A stretch of 64,000 bases of DNA, taken from CAXMST01 sp963790085. GTDB taxonomy: Bacteria; Actinomycetota; Thermoleophilia; Solirubrobacterales; 70-9. The notes beneath the pieces were generated by a model. The model searched no databases. It was given only the letters and a program-made list of their open reading frames with translations, and was not told the DNA's origin. Positions 7,675 through 18,236 of the stretch are shown piece by piece. Within the stretch, counting starts at the first letter, position 1, and each line of letters opens with the position of its first letter. Both the position numbers and the translations under genes were made by a program. The stretch is taken from the NCBI GenBank assembly GCA_963790085.1, contig CAWBNH010000006.1, forward strand, positions 372,001 to 436,000, read 5' to 3'.

Positions 7675-9339
7675 CTAATAGACCGGCGTCTCGGTGTAGG
7701 TGCCGAAGACCTCCTGCAACGCGGCGACGATCTCGCCGACCGTCGCCCGGGCCCGGGCGCACTCGAGGATCGGGGCCATCAGGTTGGCGTCACCCTCCGC
7801 CCGGCGGCGAAGCTCGGCCAGGGTCGCCTCGACCCCGGCGCCGTCGCGCGCGGCGCGAGTGGCCGCGATCCGCTCCCGCTGGCGCGCCTCGTGGGCGGGA
7901 TCGATCTTCAGGGTCGGGATCCGCGCATCGTCGGAGATCTCGAACTCGTTGACGCCGACCATGATCTTCTCCTTCGACTGCAGCTTCGCCTGATACTCGA
8001 ACGCCGCGTCGGCGATCTCGCGCTGGGGGAAGTTCTCCTCGATCGCGCGAACCATGCCGCCGAGCTCGTCGATCCGCGCGAAGTAGTCGTAGGCGGCGGC
8101 CTCCATCTCATCGGTCAGCTTCTCGACGAAGTACGAGCCGCCGAGCGGGTCGACCGTGTTGGTGACGCCGGTCTCATGGGCGATCACCTGCTGCGTGCGG
8201 AGCGCGATCCGCACCGCGTCCTCGGTCGGCAGCGCCAGCGCCTCGTCGTAGGAGTTCGTGTGAAGCGACTGGGTCCCCCCCAGCACCCCCGCCAGCGCCT
8301 CGACCGTGGTCCGGATGATGTTGACCAGCGGCTGCTGTGCCGTGAGGCTGACGCCGGCGGTCTGCGTGTGGAAGCGCATCCGCCACGACTCGGGCTTCTT
8401 CGCGCCGAACGTCTCCCTCAGCTCCCGCGCCCAGATGCGCCGCGCGGCGCGGTACTTGGCGATCTCCTCGAAGAAGTCGATGTGGGCGTTGAAGAAGAAG
8501 CTGAGACGCGGCGCGAAGCTGTCGACATCGAGCCCGCGCTCGACCGCCTCCTCGACGTAGGTGAGCCCGTCCTTGAGCGTGAACGCCAACTCCTGCTGGG
8601 CCGTCGCCCCGGCCTCGCGGATGTGGTACCCGGAGATCGAGATCGGGTGCCAGCGCGGCATCTCGGCGGCGCAGTACTCGACCATGTCACCTACCAGCCG
8701 CATCGCCGGGCGGATTGGGAAGACCCACTCCTTCTGCGCGATGTACTCCTTGAGGATGTCTGTCTGGATCGTGCCGCCGAGCGACTCTGGACCGATCCCC
8801 TGCTCCTCGGCGTTGACGACGTAGTAGGCGAGCAAGATCGCCGCCGGGCCGTTGATCGTCATCGAGGTGGTGACCTCGTCGACCGGGATGCCGCTGAACA
8901 GCGTCTCCATGTCGTCGACGGAGTCGACCGCGACACCCTCGACGCCGACCTCACCGAGGCTTCGCTGATGGTCGGAGTCGAGGCCCATCAGGGTCGGCAT
9001 GTCGAACGCGGTGCTGAGGCCGGTCTGGCCATGCTCGAGCAGGTAGCGAAAACGCTCGTTCGTCTCCTCGACGGTTCCGAAGCCGGCGAACTGGCGCATC
9101 GTCCAGAGGCGCCCTCGATGCATCGACGGATAGACACCGCGGGTGAAGGGGTAGGAGCCGGGGAAACCCTCGTCGCGGTCGCGGTCGTGACCGGTCTCGT
9201 CGAGGTCGTCCTGCGTGTAGAGCGGCTTGACCGGGTGGCCCGAGAGCGTCTCGAAGCCCACCTCACGCTCGCTCTCGTGCGGGTACTCCTCCTCGAGCCA
9301 CTGGTGGGCTCGACGCTGGGCGTCGGGCTCGATCGCCAT
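7675..9339 (-). CDS. Methylmalonyl-CoA mutase, catalytic large subunit
   Basis: 554 residues: the TIM-barrel substrate-binding domain only, without the B12 domain. Diagnostic segments are TRGVYPSMHRGRLWTMRQFAGFGT near 70, STAFDMPTLMG near 115, FRFHTQTAG-type RMRFHTQTAGVSLTAQQP near 325 and NTVDPLGGSYFVE near 400. It interconverts methylmalonyl-CoA and succinyl-CoA during odd-chain and branched-chain degradation. It needs the small subunit at 6655-7059 and the MeaB chaperone at 20381-21331. ATG 9339 chosen over GTG 9345 because TAGCCT lies 6 bases upstream. Confidence 0.95.
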   Translation of the reverse strand: MAIEPDAQRRAHQWLEEEYPHESEREVGFETLSGHPVKPLYTQDDLDETGHDRDRDEGFPGSYPFTRGVYPSMHRGRLWTMRQFAGFGTVEETNERFRYLLEHGQTGLSTAFDMPTLMGLDSDHQRSLGEVGVEGVAVDSVDDMETLFSGIPVDEVTTSMTINGPAAILLAYYVVNAEEQGIGPESLGGTIQTDILKEYIAQKEWVFPIRPAMRLVGDMVEYCAAEMPRWHPISISGYHIREAGATAQQELAFTLKDGLTYVEEAVERGLDVDSFAPRLSFFFNAHIDFFEEIAKYRAARRIWARELRETFGAKKPESWRMRFHTQTAGVSLTAQQPLVNIIRTTVEALAGVLGGTQSLHTNSYDEALALPTEDAVRIALRTQQVIAHETGVTNTVDPLGGSYFVEKLTDEMEAAAYDYFARIDELGGMVRAIEENFPQREIADAAFEYQAKLQSKEKIMVGVNEFEISDDARIPTLKIDPAHEARQRERIAATRAARDGAGVEATLAELRRRAEGDANLMAPILECARARATVGEIVAALQEVFGTYTETPVY

Positions 9340-9345
9340 CGTCAC

Positions 9346-9351
9346 AGGCTA
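9346..9351 (-). promoter_or_regulatory. Leaderless -10 hexamer for methylmalonyl-CoA mutase large subunit
   Basis: TAGCCT on the minus strand, 6 bases before ATG 9339. Confidence 0.5.
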
Positions 9352-9405
9352 GCGCCGATGGTCTGGCCCGAACCGGGCCCGTCCCACGGCCGGGGGGCGC
9401 CCGCC

Positions 9406-10827
<1,422 letters not shown>

Positions 10828-10834
10828 CGCAGCG

Positions 10835-10840
10835 ATCCTA
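10835..10840 (-). promoter_or_regulatory. Leaderless -10 hexamer for the amidase gene
   Basis: TAGGAT on the minus strand, 7 bases before ATG 10827. It is back to back with the divergent hexamer at 10870-10875. Confidence 0.5.
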
Positions 10841-10869
10841 TTCGTCCGGCCGGGCCCGGTGCCGGGGAC

Positions 10870-10875
10870 TAGATT
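10870..10875 (+). promoter_or_regulatory. Leaderless -10 hexamer for the divergent membrane protein gene
   Basis: TAGATT, 7 bases before GTG 10883. It decides that start over the in-frame GTG at 10859, which lies upstream of the predicted transcript start. Confidence 0.5.
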
Positions 10876-10882
10876 CCGCCAC

Positions 10883-11617
10883 GTGGCCCGAACCGCGACC
10901 GTGATTCGACTGGCGATCGCCTCCGGGCATGGGCGGCTGCCCTTCCTGATCGGCCTCTCGGCGCTGATCTTCATCCCGCTCGGTCTGCTCGACGCCGTCG
11001 ACGAGGCGGCCGGGGGGATCGACACCGACCGGCTCGACGACCTCGAGCTGATCGCAATCACCGCTGAGACCGCGGTCCACGTCGGCTCCGCCCTGCTCGG
11101 GCAGGTGCTGTTCGCCGGCGCCGTCTCGATCGCCGTGCTCAACACCCCGCCCGGCGAAGACCCGTCCCTCCGCCGGGTCATCCGGCAGACGCGCTGGGGC
11201 GCCCTGATCGCGATCGACCTGCTGTTCACGGCCGGGATGATGGTTTCGCTGCTGCTGCTCGTGGTCCCGGCCCTCTTCTTCTTCGCCCGCTACGTGCTCG
11301 CGGCCGTGCTCGCCGAGATCGAAGAGCTTGGCGTTTCGGACTCGTTCCGCCGCAGCGCCCAGCTCTCCCGCGGATCGCGTCGGCTGGTGTTCGGCATCCT
11401 GTTCACGGCGGCTGTGGTCGGCGACCTCGGCACCGAGCTCGCCAAGGAGGCGATCCAGCAGGCCGGCGCCGACACCTTCCTCGCCAACTGGCTCGCTGCC
11501 TCGGGCGTCGAGATCCTCTTCAACCCGATCCTCGCTCTGCTCACCGTCGCGCTCGCGCTCGAGCTAGGGGCAGACCCGGTCAGCCCGAGCGGCCGCGGTC
11601 CCGACCCGCAGCGCTGA
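10883..11617 (+). CDS. Predicted multi-pass membrane protein of unknown function
   Basis: 244 residues with about five hydrophobic segments (near 18-36, 75-95, 115-140, 175-195 and 210-235). A central pattern, FARYVLAAVLAEIEELGVSDSFRRSAQLSRGSRR, resembles the helix-loop of YciC/DUF975-type and glycerophosphodiesterase-membrane-domain proteins, whose function is mostly unknown. Divergent from the amidase. Confidence 0.75.
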   Translation: MARTATVIRLAIASGHGRLPFLIGLSALIFIPLGLLDAVDEAAGGIDTDRLDDLELIAITAETAVHVGSALLGQVLFAGAVSIAVLNTPPGEDPSLRRVIRQTRWGALIAIDLLFTAGMMVSLLLLVVPALFFFARYVLAAVLAEIEELGVSDSFRRSAQLSRGSRRLVFGILFTAAVVGDLGTELAKEAIQQAGADTFLANWLAASGVEILFNPILALLTVALALELGADPVSPSGRGPDPQR

Positions 11618-11635
11618 GCTGCAACAACGGCGCGT

Positions 11636-12424
11636 CTAGCCGGATCCGATTCGCCGGCCGCCCTGACGCGGCCGGCGGCGGGCAGCCAGCCAGGTGCCGC
11701 TGCCGCCGATCGCCCCGGCGGCGATCACGGTCGCGGCGACGGCCAGTCGCCGGCCGAGCTTCTCGAACCGCATCACGCGCCAACCCCGGTCCTTGGCGAC
11801 CCTCGCGAGCTCCTGGTCGGGGTTGACGACGACCGGGTTCCCGACCAGCTCCAGCATCGGCAGATCCGAGGCCGAGTCCGAGTAGGCCCACGAGTCCTCG
11901 AGGACGATCCCGTGCTGCTCTGCGTAGCGGCGCATCGGCGGGACCTTGCCCGGGCCGTAGGTGAGGCCACCGTCGAGGCGGCCGGTGTAGTTGCCCTCGG
12001 CGTCGATCTCGTAGCGGGTTCCGATGCCGCCGTCCATGTCCAAGACCAGGGCCAACAGGGTGACGATGCCGTCGCCGGCGGCGCTGACGATGAAGGTGGG
12101 CCGGCCCGCGTCCTGGTGCCAGCGGACCTCGTCGATCATCTGCGGGTATATCCGGGGCAGGATCCCGGCCAGCAGGTCGGGGACCATTCGCCGCAGGCGC
12201 CGCTCCGGCACCCCGCCGAGCAGCTCCTCGACCTGTCTGACCAACTCCTCGGTGTCGGCGTCGGTCGAGCCGCGGAGCCGGAATCGCAGGTGATCGACGG
12301 CCCAGCGGGCCAGCTGCCGCCGCGAGACCATCCCGGAGCGGTAGACGGCGCGGCCGAACTGCATCCCCGACGACCCCGCCATCAGGGTCCGGTCGAGATC
12401 GAAGAAGGCGGCGGCTCCGTTCAC
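11636..12424 (-). CDS. HAD-IB family phosphatase with C-terminal membrane helix
   Basis: 262 residues, GTG start. HAD motif I is FFDLDRTLM near residue 8, motif II is FIVSAAGDG near 111, and motif IV is SWAYSDSASDLPML near 178. This is the SerB-like HAD-IB layout also found in the phosphatase domain of actinobacterial acyltransferase fusions. A hydrophobic helix near 228-246 followed by an Arg-rich tail suggests membrane anchoring. Substrate unknown. Confidence 0.87.
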   Translation of the reverse strand: MNGAAAFFDLDRTLMAGSSGMQFGRAVYRSGMVSRRQLARWAVDHLRFRLRGSTDADTEELVRQVEELLGGVPERRLRRMVPDLLAGILPRIYPQMIDEVRWHQDAGRPTFIVSAAGDGIVTLLALVLDMDGGIGTRYEIDAEGNYTGRLDGGLTYGPGKVPPMRRYAEQHGIVLEDSWAYSDSASDLPMLELVGNPVVVNPDQELARVAKDRGWRVMRFEKLGRRLAVAATVIAAGAIGGSGTWLAARRRPRQGGRRIGSG

Positions 12425-12431
12425 CCTCCCA

Positions 12432-12437
12432 AGGCTA
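12432..12437 (-). promoter_or_regulatory. Leaderless -10 hexamer for the HAD phosphatase gene
   Basis: TAGCCT on the minus strand, 7 bases before GTG 12424. Confidence 0.5.
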
Positions 12438-12454
12438 GACGGCCACGATCGCGA

Positions 12455-13630
12455 TCAGACCTCGATCAGGATCGCGTCCCCCTGCCCGCCGCCCGAGCAG
12501 ATTGCCGCGCAGCCCAGTCCGCCGCCGCGGCGCTGGAGCTCATGCACCAAAGCGCCGATGATCCGCCCGCCGGAAGCCCCGATCGGATGCCCGAGCGCGA
12601 TCGCGCCGCCGTTGGGGTTGACCTTCTCCTCGTCGACGCCGAGCATACGCACCGAGTTGAGGGCGACTGAGGCGAACGCTTCGTTGATCTCCCAGACGTC
12701 GACCTCCTCGGCCCGGCGGCCGGCCTTCTCGAGGGCGATCATCGCGGCCTTCGCCGGGGTCCTGGCGAGATAGGGGAAATCGTCGCCGATCATCCCGTAG
12801 CCGACGACCCGTGCCAACGGCCGCTTGTCGTTCGCCTCGGCCCAATCGGCCGAGGCGACGACGACGGCGGCAGCGCCGTCGTTGACGCCCGGGGCGTTCC
12901 CGGCGGTGTGGCTCGCCTCGTCTCCGCCGATCGCGCGCAGCCCGGCGAGCGTCTCCTGGGTCGTCTCCGGACGGATCGCCTCGTCGACCTCGACCACCGT
13001 CTCCGCCTTGCGGGACTTGACCGTGACGCCGACGATCTCCTCGGCGAGCCGGCCCTCGTCACTCGCCTTCGCGGCGAGCTGGTGGGAGCGAGCGGCGAAG
13101 CGGTCCATGTCCGGACGGGTGATCTCGAGCTCGTTCGAGACCTCGCTCGCCTCGTTGATCATCTGCTTGCCGCTGAACGGGTTCGTCAAGCCGTCGTGGG
13201 TCATCGCGTCGACCGCGGTCACGTCGCCCATCCGGAACCCGAAGCGGGCGCCGGGCAGCAGGTAGGGAGCGCTCGACATCGACTCCATGCCGCCCGCCAC
13301 GCCGATGTCGATATCGCCGGCGCGAACCGCCTGGTCGAGCAGGCCGACGGAGCGCATGCCCGAGGCGCAGACCTTGTTGATCGTCTCGGAGGGCACCTCC
13401 TTCGGGATCCCCGCCTTGATCTGCGCCTGGCGCGAGGGGATCTGGCCCTGGCCCGCCTGCAACACCTGGCCGTAGACGACCTGCTCCACCTGCTCGGGGT
13501 CGACGCCGGCCCGCTCCAGGGCGCCGCTGATCGCCCGGCCGCCGAGGTCGGTTGCATCGAGCGACGCGAGGGCGCCGCCCATCTTGCCGAACGGGGTGCG
13601 GGCGGTCGAGAGAATCACGGACTGAGACAT
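12455..13630 (-). CDS. Acetyl-CoA C-acetyltransferase (thiolase)
   Basis: 391 residues, standard thiolase length. The acyl-accepting Cys88 sits in INKVCASGMRSV; GHPIGASGGR near 348 and the C-terminal CSGGGQGDA carry the catalytic His and Cys. It cleaves 3-ketoacyl-CoA to acetyl-CoA in beta-oxidation or runs in the condensing direction. Start ATG with a strong AGGAGG site 7 bases upstream, unlike its leaderless neighbours. Confidence 0.96.
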   Translation of the reverse strand: MSQSVILSTARTPFGKMGGALASLDATDLGGRAISGALERAGVDPEQVEQVVYGQVLQAGQGQIPSRQAQIKAGIPKEVPSETINKVCASGMRSVGLLDQAVRAGDIDIGVAGGMESMSSAPYLLPGARFGFRMGDVTAVDAMTHDGLTNPFSGKQMINEASEVSNELEITRPDMDRFAARSHQLAAKASDEGRLAEEIVGVTVKSRKAETVVEVDEAIRPETTQETLAGLRAIGGDEASHTAGNAPGVNDGAAAVVVASADWAEANDKRPLARVVGYGMIGDDFPYLARTPAKAAMIALEKAGRRAEEVDVWEINEAFASVALNSVRMLGVDEEKVNPNGGAIALGHPIGASGGRIIGALVHELQRRGGGLGCAAICSGGGQGDAILIEV

Positions 13631-13748
13631 CTTTGTCCTCCTGGGGCCTGATCGTGTGCGTGCGAAGAAGTCGGGGGTGGAACGCTACAGGCCCCCGGCC
13701 CGCCGGGCGCGATGTCGACCGCTCTCGGGCTCGCGGCGCTGAGGCTCA

Positions 13749-13754
13749 TATACT
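13749..13754 (+). promoter_or_regulatory. Probable -10 hexamer for pepA
   Basis: TATACT, 9 bases before GTG 13764. The spacing is slightly longer than the 6-7 bases at the other leaderless genes, so the transcript would carry only a few leader bases. Confidence 0.4.
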
Positions 13755-13763
13755 GCCGCGCCC

Positions 13764-15203
13764 GTGGAGGTCGAGCTCAACCCCGCACCCGCATCGGAGA
13801 CCGAGGCGGACGTCCTCTGTCTCGGTCTGTTCGCCGACGAGGAGCTGCCCGGCTGGCTGGCCGATGCCCCCGGCGCGGCCGATGTGCGGTCGAAGTTCAA
13901 GGAGCTGACGATGATCCGGCCGGGCTCGGGGTCACGTGTATTGGTCGTCGGCCTCGGCGAAGAGCGGGAGTTCGACGCCGAGCGCGCCCGGGTGGCCGCC
14001 GCCCTCGGCGTCAAGCAGGCGCGACGGTACCGGGCCTCGAGCATCGCCTGGCTGGTCCCCGGCGACGAGCGGATCGCCGCGGCGCTCACCGGGGGCACGA
14101 TCCTCGCCGCGTATCGATTCGACCGCCTCAAGACCGGCAACGACGACGACGCCCCACCCGGCCCGGCCCTGCTCGAGCTCCACGGAGCCGAGGGAGCCGA
14201 GGAGCTGGTCGCCACCGCCCGGGTCGCGGCACTGGCCGCGAACCGGGCGCGAGACCTACAGAACCTGCCCGCCAACATCGCCGACCCGGGGTTCCTCGCC
14301 GATCGCGCCCGCGAGATCGCCGCCGCCTCCGATGCCGTGGAGGCGGAGATCCTCGGGGTCGAGCGGCTGGCCGAGCTCGGAATGGGAGGCCTGATCGCGG
14401 TCGGGGCGGGCTCGGCGAAGGACCCGGCGCTGATCGTCCTCCGCTACACCGGCAGTCCCGGCGCCGAGCCGCTGGCGCTGGTAGGCAAGGCGGTGACCTT
14501 CGATACGGGCGGCATCTCGTTGAAGCCGTCGCAGTCGATGCAGGAGATGAAGATGGACATGTCGGGCGGGGCGGCGGCGCTGGAGGCGACGGCGGCGGTC
14601 GCTGAGCTCGGGCTCGCGCTGAACCTGCTGACGGTTGTGCCGGCGGTCGAGAACATGCCCGGCGGCCGCGCGACGCGGCCGGGCGACGTGATCACGCAGC
14701 TGAACGGCGTCACGGTCGAGGTCAACAACACCGACGCGGAGGGCCGGCTGATCCTCGCCGACGCCCTGACCTGGGCGGCGCGCGAAGGGGCGGGGCGGAT
14801 CATCGACCTGGCGACGCTCACCGGCGCGGTCGTGGTCGCGCTCGGCTCGAGCTACGCCGCGGTGATCGGCAATGACGACGAGCTGATCGGGGAGCTGCAG
14901 TCGGCGGGGGCGCTCGTCGGGGAGCTCGTCTGGCGGCTGCCCCTACACCCGGAGTACAGGGAGCTGATGAAGGGCACGGTCGCCGACCTGACCAATGCTG
15001 CCCCGAAGCGCAAGGCGGGGTCGATCACGGCCGCAGCGTTCCTCGAGGAGTTCATCGAGGGCGCCCGCTGGGCGCACATCGACATCGCCGGCACCGCCTG
15101 GGACGTCGGCCGCCCCTATCTCGGGAACGGCCCGAGTGGCTACGGCGTCCGCCTGCTGGTCGAGCTGGCGCGCTCGCTGGCGCAGGGAGCGGCACCCGCC
15201 TAA
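13764..15203 (+). CDS. pepA: Cytosol (leucyl) aminopeptidase, M17 family
   Basis: 479 residues, GTG start. The C-terminal catalytic domain has GKAVTFDTGGISLKP (metal-binding Lys and Asp), KMDMSGGAA and the family signature NTDAEGRL, which supply the two-metal site. It removes N-terminal residues from peptides as a hexamer in the cytosol. The N-terminal domain (residues 1-150) is more divergent, as usual. The acyl-CoA dehydrogenase gene follows after 12 bases. Confidence 0.96.
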   Translation: MEVELNPAPASETEADVLCLGLFADEELPGWLADAPGAADVRSKFKELTMIRPGSGSRVLVVGLGEEREFDAERARVAAALGVKQARRYRASSIAWLVPGDERIAAALTGGTILAAYRFDRLKTGNDDDAPPGPALLELHGAEGAEELVATARVAALAANRARDLQNLPANIADPGFLADRAREIAAASDAVEAEILGVERLAELGMGGLIAVGAGSAKDPALIVLRYTGSPGAEPLALVGKAVTFDTGGISLKPSQSMQEMKMDMSGGAAALEATAAVAELGLALNLLTVVPAVENMPGGRATRPGDVITQLNGVTVEVNNTDAEGRLILADALTWAAREGAGRIIDLATLTGAVVVALGSSYAAVIGNDDELIGELQSAGALVGELVWRLPLHPEYRELMKGTVADLTNAAPKRKAGSITAAAFLEEFIEGARWAHIDIAGTAWDVGRPYLGNGPSGYGVRLLVELARSLAQGAAPA

Positions 15204-15215
15204 CCTCCACCCCTG

Positions 15216-16361
15216 GTGGACTTCGATCTCACAGACGAGCAGCGGCTGCTCCGCGACACCGTGCGTGAGTTCGCGATCGGCGAGGTCGCCCCGGCGGCCG
15301 AGCAGCTCGACCGTGAGCATGCCTTCCCCTACGAGCTGGTCAGCAAGATGGGCGAGCTCGGCCTGATGGGGATCCCGTTCCCGGAGGAGTTCGGGGGTGG
15401 TGGCGCCGACGGCCTGGGCTACGCGCTCGCGGTCGAGGAGCTGGCCCGGGTCGACTCCTCGGTGGCGATCACCGTAGCGGCGCATATCTCGCTGGGAACG
15501 ATGCCGATCTACCTGTTCGGCTCGGCCACACAGAGGGAGGAGTGGCTCCCGGAGCTGACCGCCGGCCGCCGGCTCGCCGCTTTCGGCCTGACCGAACCGG
15601 AGGCGGGCTCGGACGCGGGCAACACGCGAACCACGGCCCGGCTCGACGACGGGGAGTGGGTGATCAACGGCAGCAAGCAGTTCATCACCAATGCCGGCAC
15701 CCGGATCTCCGGCTGCGTATCGATCACCGCCGTAACCGGAGACGGAGACGGCGGCCGCGAGATCAGCAACATCATCGTCCCCAACGGCACCCCTGGGTAC
15801 AGCCAGCAGGATCCCTACCGGAAGATGGGCTGGAACGCCTCGGACACGAGGCCGCTGGCGTTCGACGACTGCCGGGTACCCGCCGAGAACCTGCTCGGGC
15901 CGAGGGGCGCGGGCTTCAAGCAGTTCCTGCAGATCCTCGACGGAGGGCGAATCAGCGTCTCCGCGATGGGGGTCGGTCTCGCCCAGGGCGCCGTCGACGA
16001 GGCCCTCGCCTACGCGAAGGAGCGGCAGGCATTCGGCCGCTCGATCTCGAAGTTCCAGACGATCCAGGCGAAGCTCGCCGATCTGACGACCGAGATCGAG
16101 GCGGCGCGGCTGCTCACCTACAAGGCCGCGATCCTCAAGGACCGGGGCGAGCCGTTCACGCTGACCGCCGCCCAGGCGAAGCTGAAGACCGGGCGGTTGG
16201 CAGTCCGTGCGGCGGAGGAAGCGGTCCAGATTCACGGCGGCTACGGCTTCATCGAGGAGTACCCGGTCTGCCGCTTCTACCGCGACGCCAAGATCCTGAC
16301 GATCGGCGAGGGCACCGACGAGATCCAGCAGATGGTCATCGCCCGCCAGCTCGGCTGCTGA
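15216..16361 (+). CDS. Acyl-CoA dehydrogenase
   Basis: 381 residues, GTG start. FGLTEPEAGSD and NGSKQFITNAG are the FAD and acyl-CoA contacts, RQAFGRSISKFQ is the flavin-domain signature, and IGEGTDEIQ near the end carries the catalytic glutamate of the short/medium/butyryl-type enzymes. It desaturates acyl-CoA and passes electrons to the EtfAB encoded at 4773-6545. The chain-length preference cannot be read. Confidence 0.95.
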   Translation: MDFDLTDEQRLLRDTVREFAIGEVAPAAEQLDREHAFPYELVSKMGELGLMGIPFPEEFGGGGADGLGYALAVEELARVDSSVAITVAAHISLGTMPIYLFGSATQREEWLPELTAGRRLAAFGLTEPEAGSDAGNTRTTARLDDGEWVINGSKQFITNAGTRISGCVSITAVTGDGDGGREISNIIVPNGTPGYSQQDPYRKMGWNASDTRPLAFDDCRVPAENLLGPRGAGFKQFLQILDGGRISVSAMGVGLAQGAVDEALAYAKERQAFGRSISKFQTIQAKLADLTTEIEAARLLTYKAAILKDRGEPFTLTAAQAKLKTGRLAVRAAEEAVQIHGGYGFIEEYPVCRFYRDAKILTIGEGTDEIQQMVIARQLGC

Positions 16362-16500
16362 TCGGACCCGCGAGCGGCCGGGGCCTGCCGGCGGCGGCCT
16401 TCGCGATCGGCGGCCCCTCCGTGCTGCCGAAGCCGGTGGAGTACGCTGCGAAGCGGGCAGCGGCCCGGCCGGCGGTCGGGTCCGCGGCGGCCGAGTCTTG

Positions 16501-17370
16501 ATGAGCGAGGAACCCACACAGATCCCCGACCGGGATGGAGAGGGCCGGCCGATGGCGGGCGGCGTGAGCTTCCCGGAGGGGACACTGGCGCCGGAGATCT
16601 CACGCCGCGTGACCGCGATCCTCGATGCGGTCGAACGGGAGGCGGAGCAGCTCCGCGCCGATGCCCATCAGGAAGCGCGCCGCTACCTGAACGAGGCCTG
16701 TCGCCACGCCGACAGCTTGATCGATCAGCGCCGTCGCCGGATCGCCGAGATCAGCGACGAGATCCTCGCCAAGGCCGAGGAGGTCGTCGCCAAGCTCGAC
16801 GACGCGGCGCCGGTTCGCGAGGGCTTCGAGAGCCTCGTCCGGAGTCTCGGTGAAGCGGCCGAGCGGCTCAGCAGCGAGGCCGAGCTCGGCCGTTCCGAGT
16901 TCGAGCCATCGGCTCTGCATCAGGGCCTCGCCTCCCCAGAGCCGACGCCACACGAGCCGTTCGCGGATCAGGCCTCGTTCGACGTCGGGGCGATCCCGCC
17001 CGGCCCCTACGGGGCCGCCCCCGAAGCAAGCGCCCCGGGACAGGCGTTCGAGCCACAGCCGGAGGCGGGCGCGCCGGCATGGACGGCGTCCCCCCCACCG
17101 CCGCCGCCCCGGCCGCCGGCAGCCGGGGAGCCACCCGCCGCGGACGCAGCCCGGGCGCAAGCTCAGTCGCCTGAGGCGGGTTGGCGGGGTCTGGATGACA
17201 TGCGGCTCGTCGCGATGCGGATGGCGGCGACCGGCCAGACCCGCGACCAGGTGGGCGATCACCTGCTGAGCTCGATCGGCGTCGCCGATCCCGAGCCGAT
17301 TCTCGACGAGGTCTTCGGCGCCGGCAGCGCCGGGGGCGCTCGCGTTCCCTGGGCGGCGTTTCCCCGCTAG
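16501..17370 (+). CDS. Uncharacterised coiled-coil/proline-rich protein (module protein CC1)
   Basis: 289 residues in three parts. Residues 28-130 are helical coiled coil rich in Glu, Ala and Arg (AVEREAEQLRADAHQEARRY). Residues 140-225 are a Pro/Ala/Gly linker. Residues 229-275 are a compact helical tail, LDDMRLVAMRMAATGQTRDQV...PILDEVFG, a type I recall at the C-termini of several Thermoleophilia proteins. The coiled coil is paralogous to the next gene: AVER-A--(L/I)R-DA near the start and (R)-GF/QF-(S/D)-(L/F)VR-L-E-A near the end. ATG 16501 preferred over TTG 16498. A DivIVA-like scaffold role is only a guess. Confidence 0.75.
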   Translation: MSEEPTQIPDRDGEGRPMAGGVSFPEGTLAPEISRRVTAILDAVEREAEQLRADAHQEARRYLNEACRHADSLIDQRRRRIAEISDEILAKAEEVVAKLDDAAPVREGFESLVRSLGEAAERLSSEAELGRSEFEPSALHQGLASPEPTPHEPFADQASFDVGAIPPGPYGAAPEASAPGQAFEPQPEAGAPAWTASPPPPPPRPPAAGEPPAADAARAQAQSPEAGWRGLDDMRLVAMRMAATGQTRDQVGDHLLSSIGVADPEPILDEVFGAGSAGGARVPWAAFPR

Positions 17371-17433
17371 CGCGATCCGCTCTGGGGCGCGGGCATTCGC
17401 CCTCCGGGCGGCTTCTCCCGCCGCGCCGGTTCC

Positions 17434-17439
17434 TAGACT
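17434..17439 (+). promoter_or_regulatory. Possible -10 hexamer upstream of CC2
   Basis: TAGACT, identical to the -10 of the rpoD promoter, 59 bases before the CC2 start. I see no good -35, so this is tentative. Confidence 0.3.
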
Positions 17440-17498
17440 CAGCGAGTCAGCGGCCACGCCGGAGCCGTGATCAACCGAAGCTGTCGAGAGGAGAGCCG

Positions 17499-18164
17499 AT
17501 GCCCGACCACGAGGACAGGTCAGCGCGACCGCCGGCTTCGAGCCTGGAACCCGACTGGGCCGGTAGCGACATCGATGCTGCGATCTCCGGCCTCGACCTC
17601 GCAACCCGTGACCTCTCGCGAAAGGTCGAGGCGCTCGCCCAGCGGGCCGCCGCCCGCGAACAGGCCAGGTCGATCCACGTCGACCGGCTCGGGGCCTTCG
17701 ATCCGCCGATGCAAACCGCCGAGCGCGAAGCCCATGAATACCTCGAGCGCGCCAAGCGGCGGGTCGAAAGCCTCGTCAACACGATGCTGGGCGCGGTCGA
17801 GCGGGACGCGGCGGAGATCCGCCGTGACGCCGAGGCCGGGATCCGCGAGCGCTGGGACGCCGCCGCGCAAGAGGCCGGGATCTATCTCGACGATGCGCGG
17901 CGAGTCTCGGAGGCGATGGTCGCCCACCAGCAGCAGCGGCTCGGTTCACTGAGCGAGGGAATCGCGCAGCGCGCCGAGGCTCTCAGCGCCGGGATGGAGG
18001 ACGCCGAGCGGATTCGTCGCCAGTTCGACGACTTCGTCCGCGCCCTGTCGGAGACGGCGCGACAGATCGGCGAGCCGCATCCGGAGGACGGCGCTGCCGA
18101 GTCCGCGGCCACCGCCCTGCCCGAGGGGCGCGGGGCGGCGGCCGACGACGCAATCGCCGCCTGA
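17499..18164 (+). CDS. Uncharacterised coiled-coil protein (module protein CC2)
   Basis: 221 residues, ATG start with a GAGAGGAGA ribosome site. Residues 25-195 are almost entirely predicted helix and coiled coil (YLERAKRRVESLVNTMLGAVERDAAE..., then RRQFDDFVRALSETARQIGEP). Both ends are disordered. The coil aligns with that of CC1, so the two are tandem paralogs. Resemblance to F0 subunit b or DivIVA is by composition only. Convergent with the PRC-barrel gene that follows. Confidence 0.75.
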   Translation: MPDHEDRSARPPASSLEPDWAGSDIDAAISGLDLATRDLSRKVEALAQRAAAREQARSIHVDRLGAFDPPMQTAEREAHEYLERAKRRVESLVNTMLGAVERDAAEIRRDAEAGIRERWDAAAQEAGIYLDDARRVSEAMVAHQQQRLGSLSEGIAQRAEALSAGMEDAERIRRQFDDFVRALSETARQIGEPHPEDGAAESAATALPEGRGAAADDAIAA

Positions 18165-18236
18165 GCGCAACGCCACTCGATGGTGAATCCGGATCGGGGC
18201 CCGCAGCGGCGCGCGGAGCGTCGGGCGGGCCGCGCC

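Noticed and set aside
10828..11229. N-terminal extension of the amidase to 11229
   Set aside because: The extension is antisense to the divergent membrane protein and lies upstream of the predicted leaderless start at 10827.
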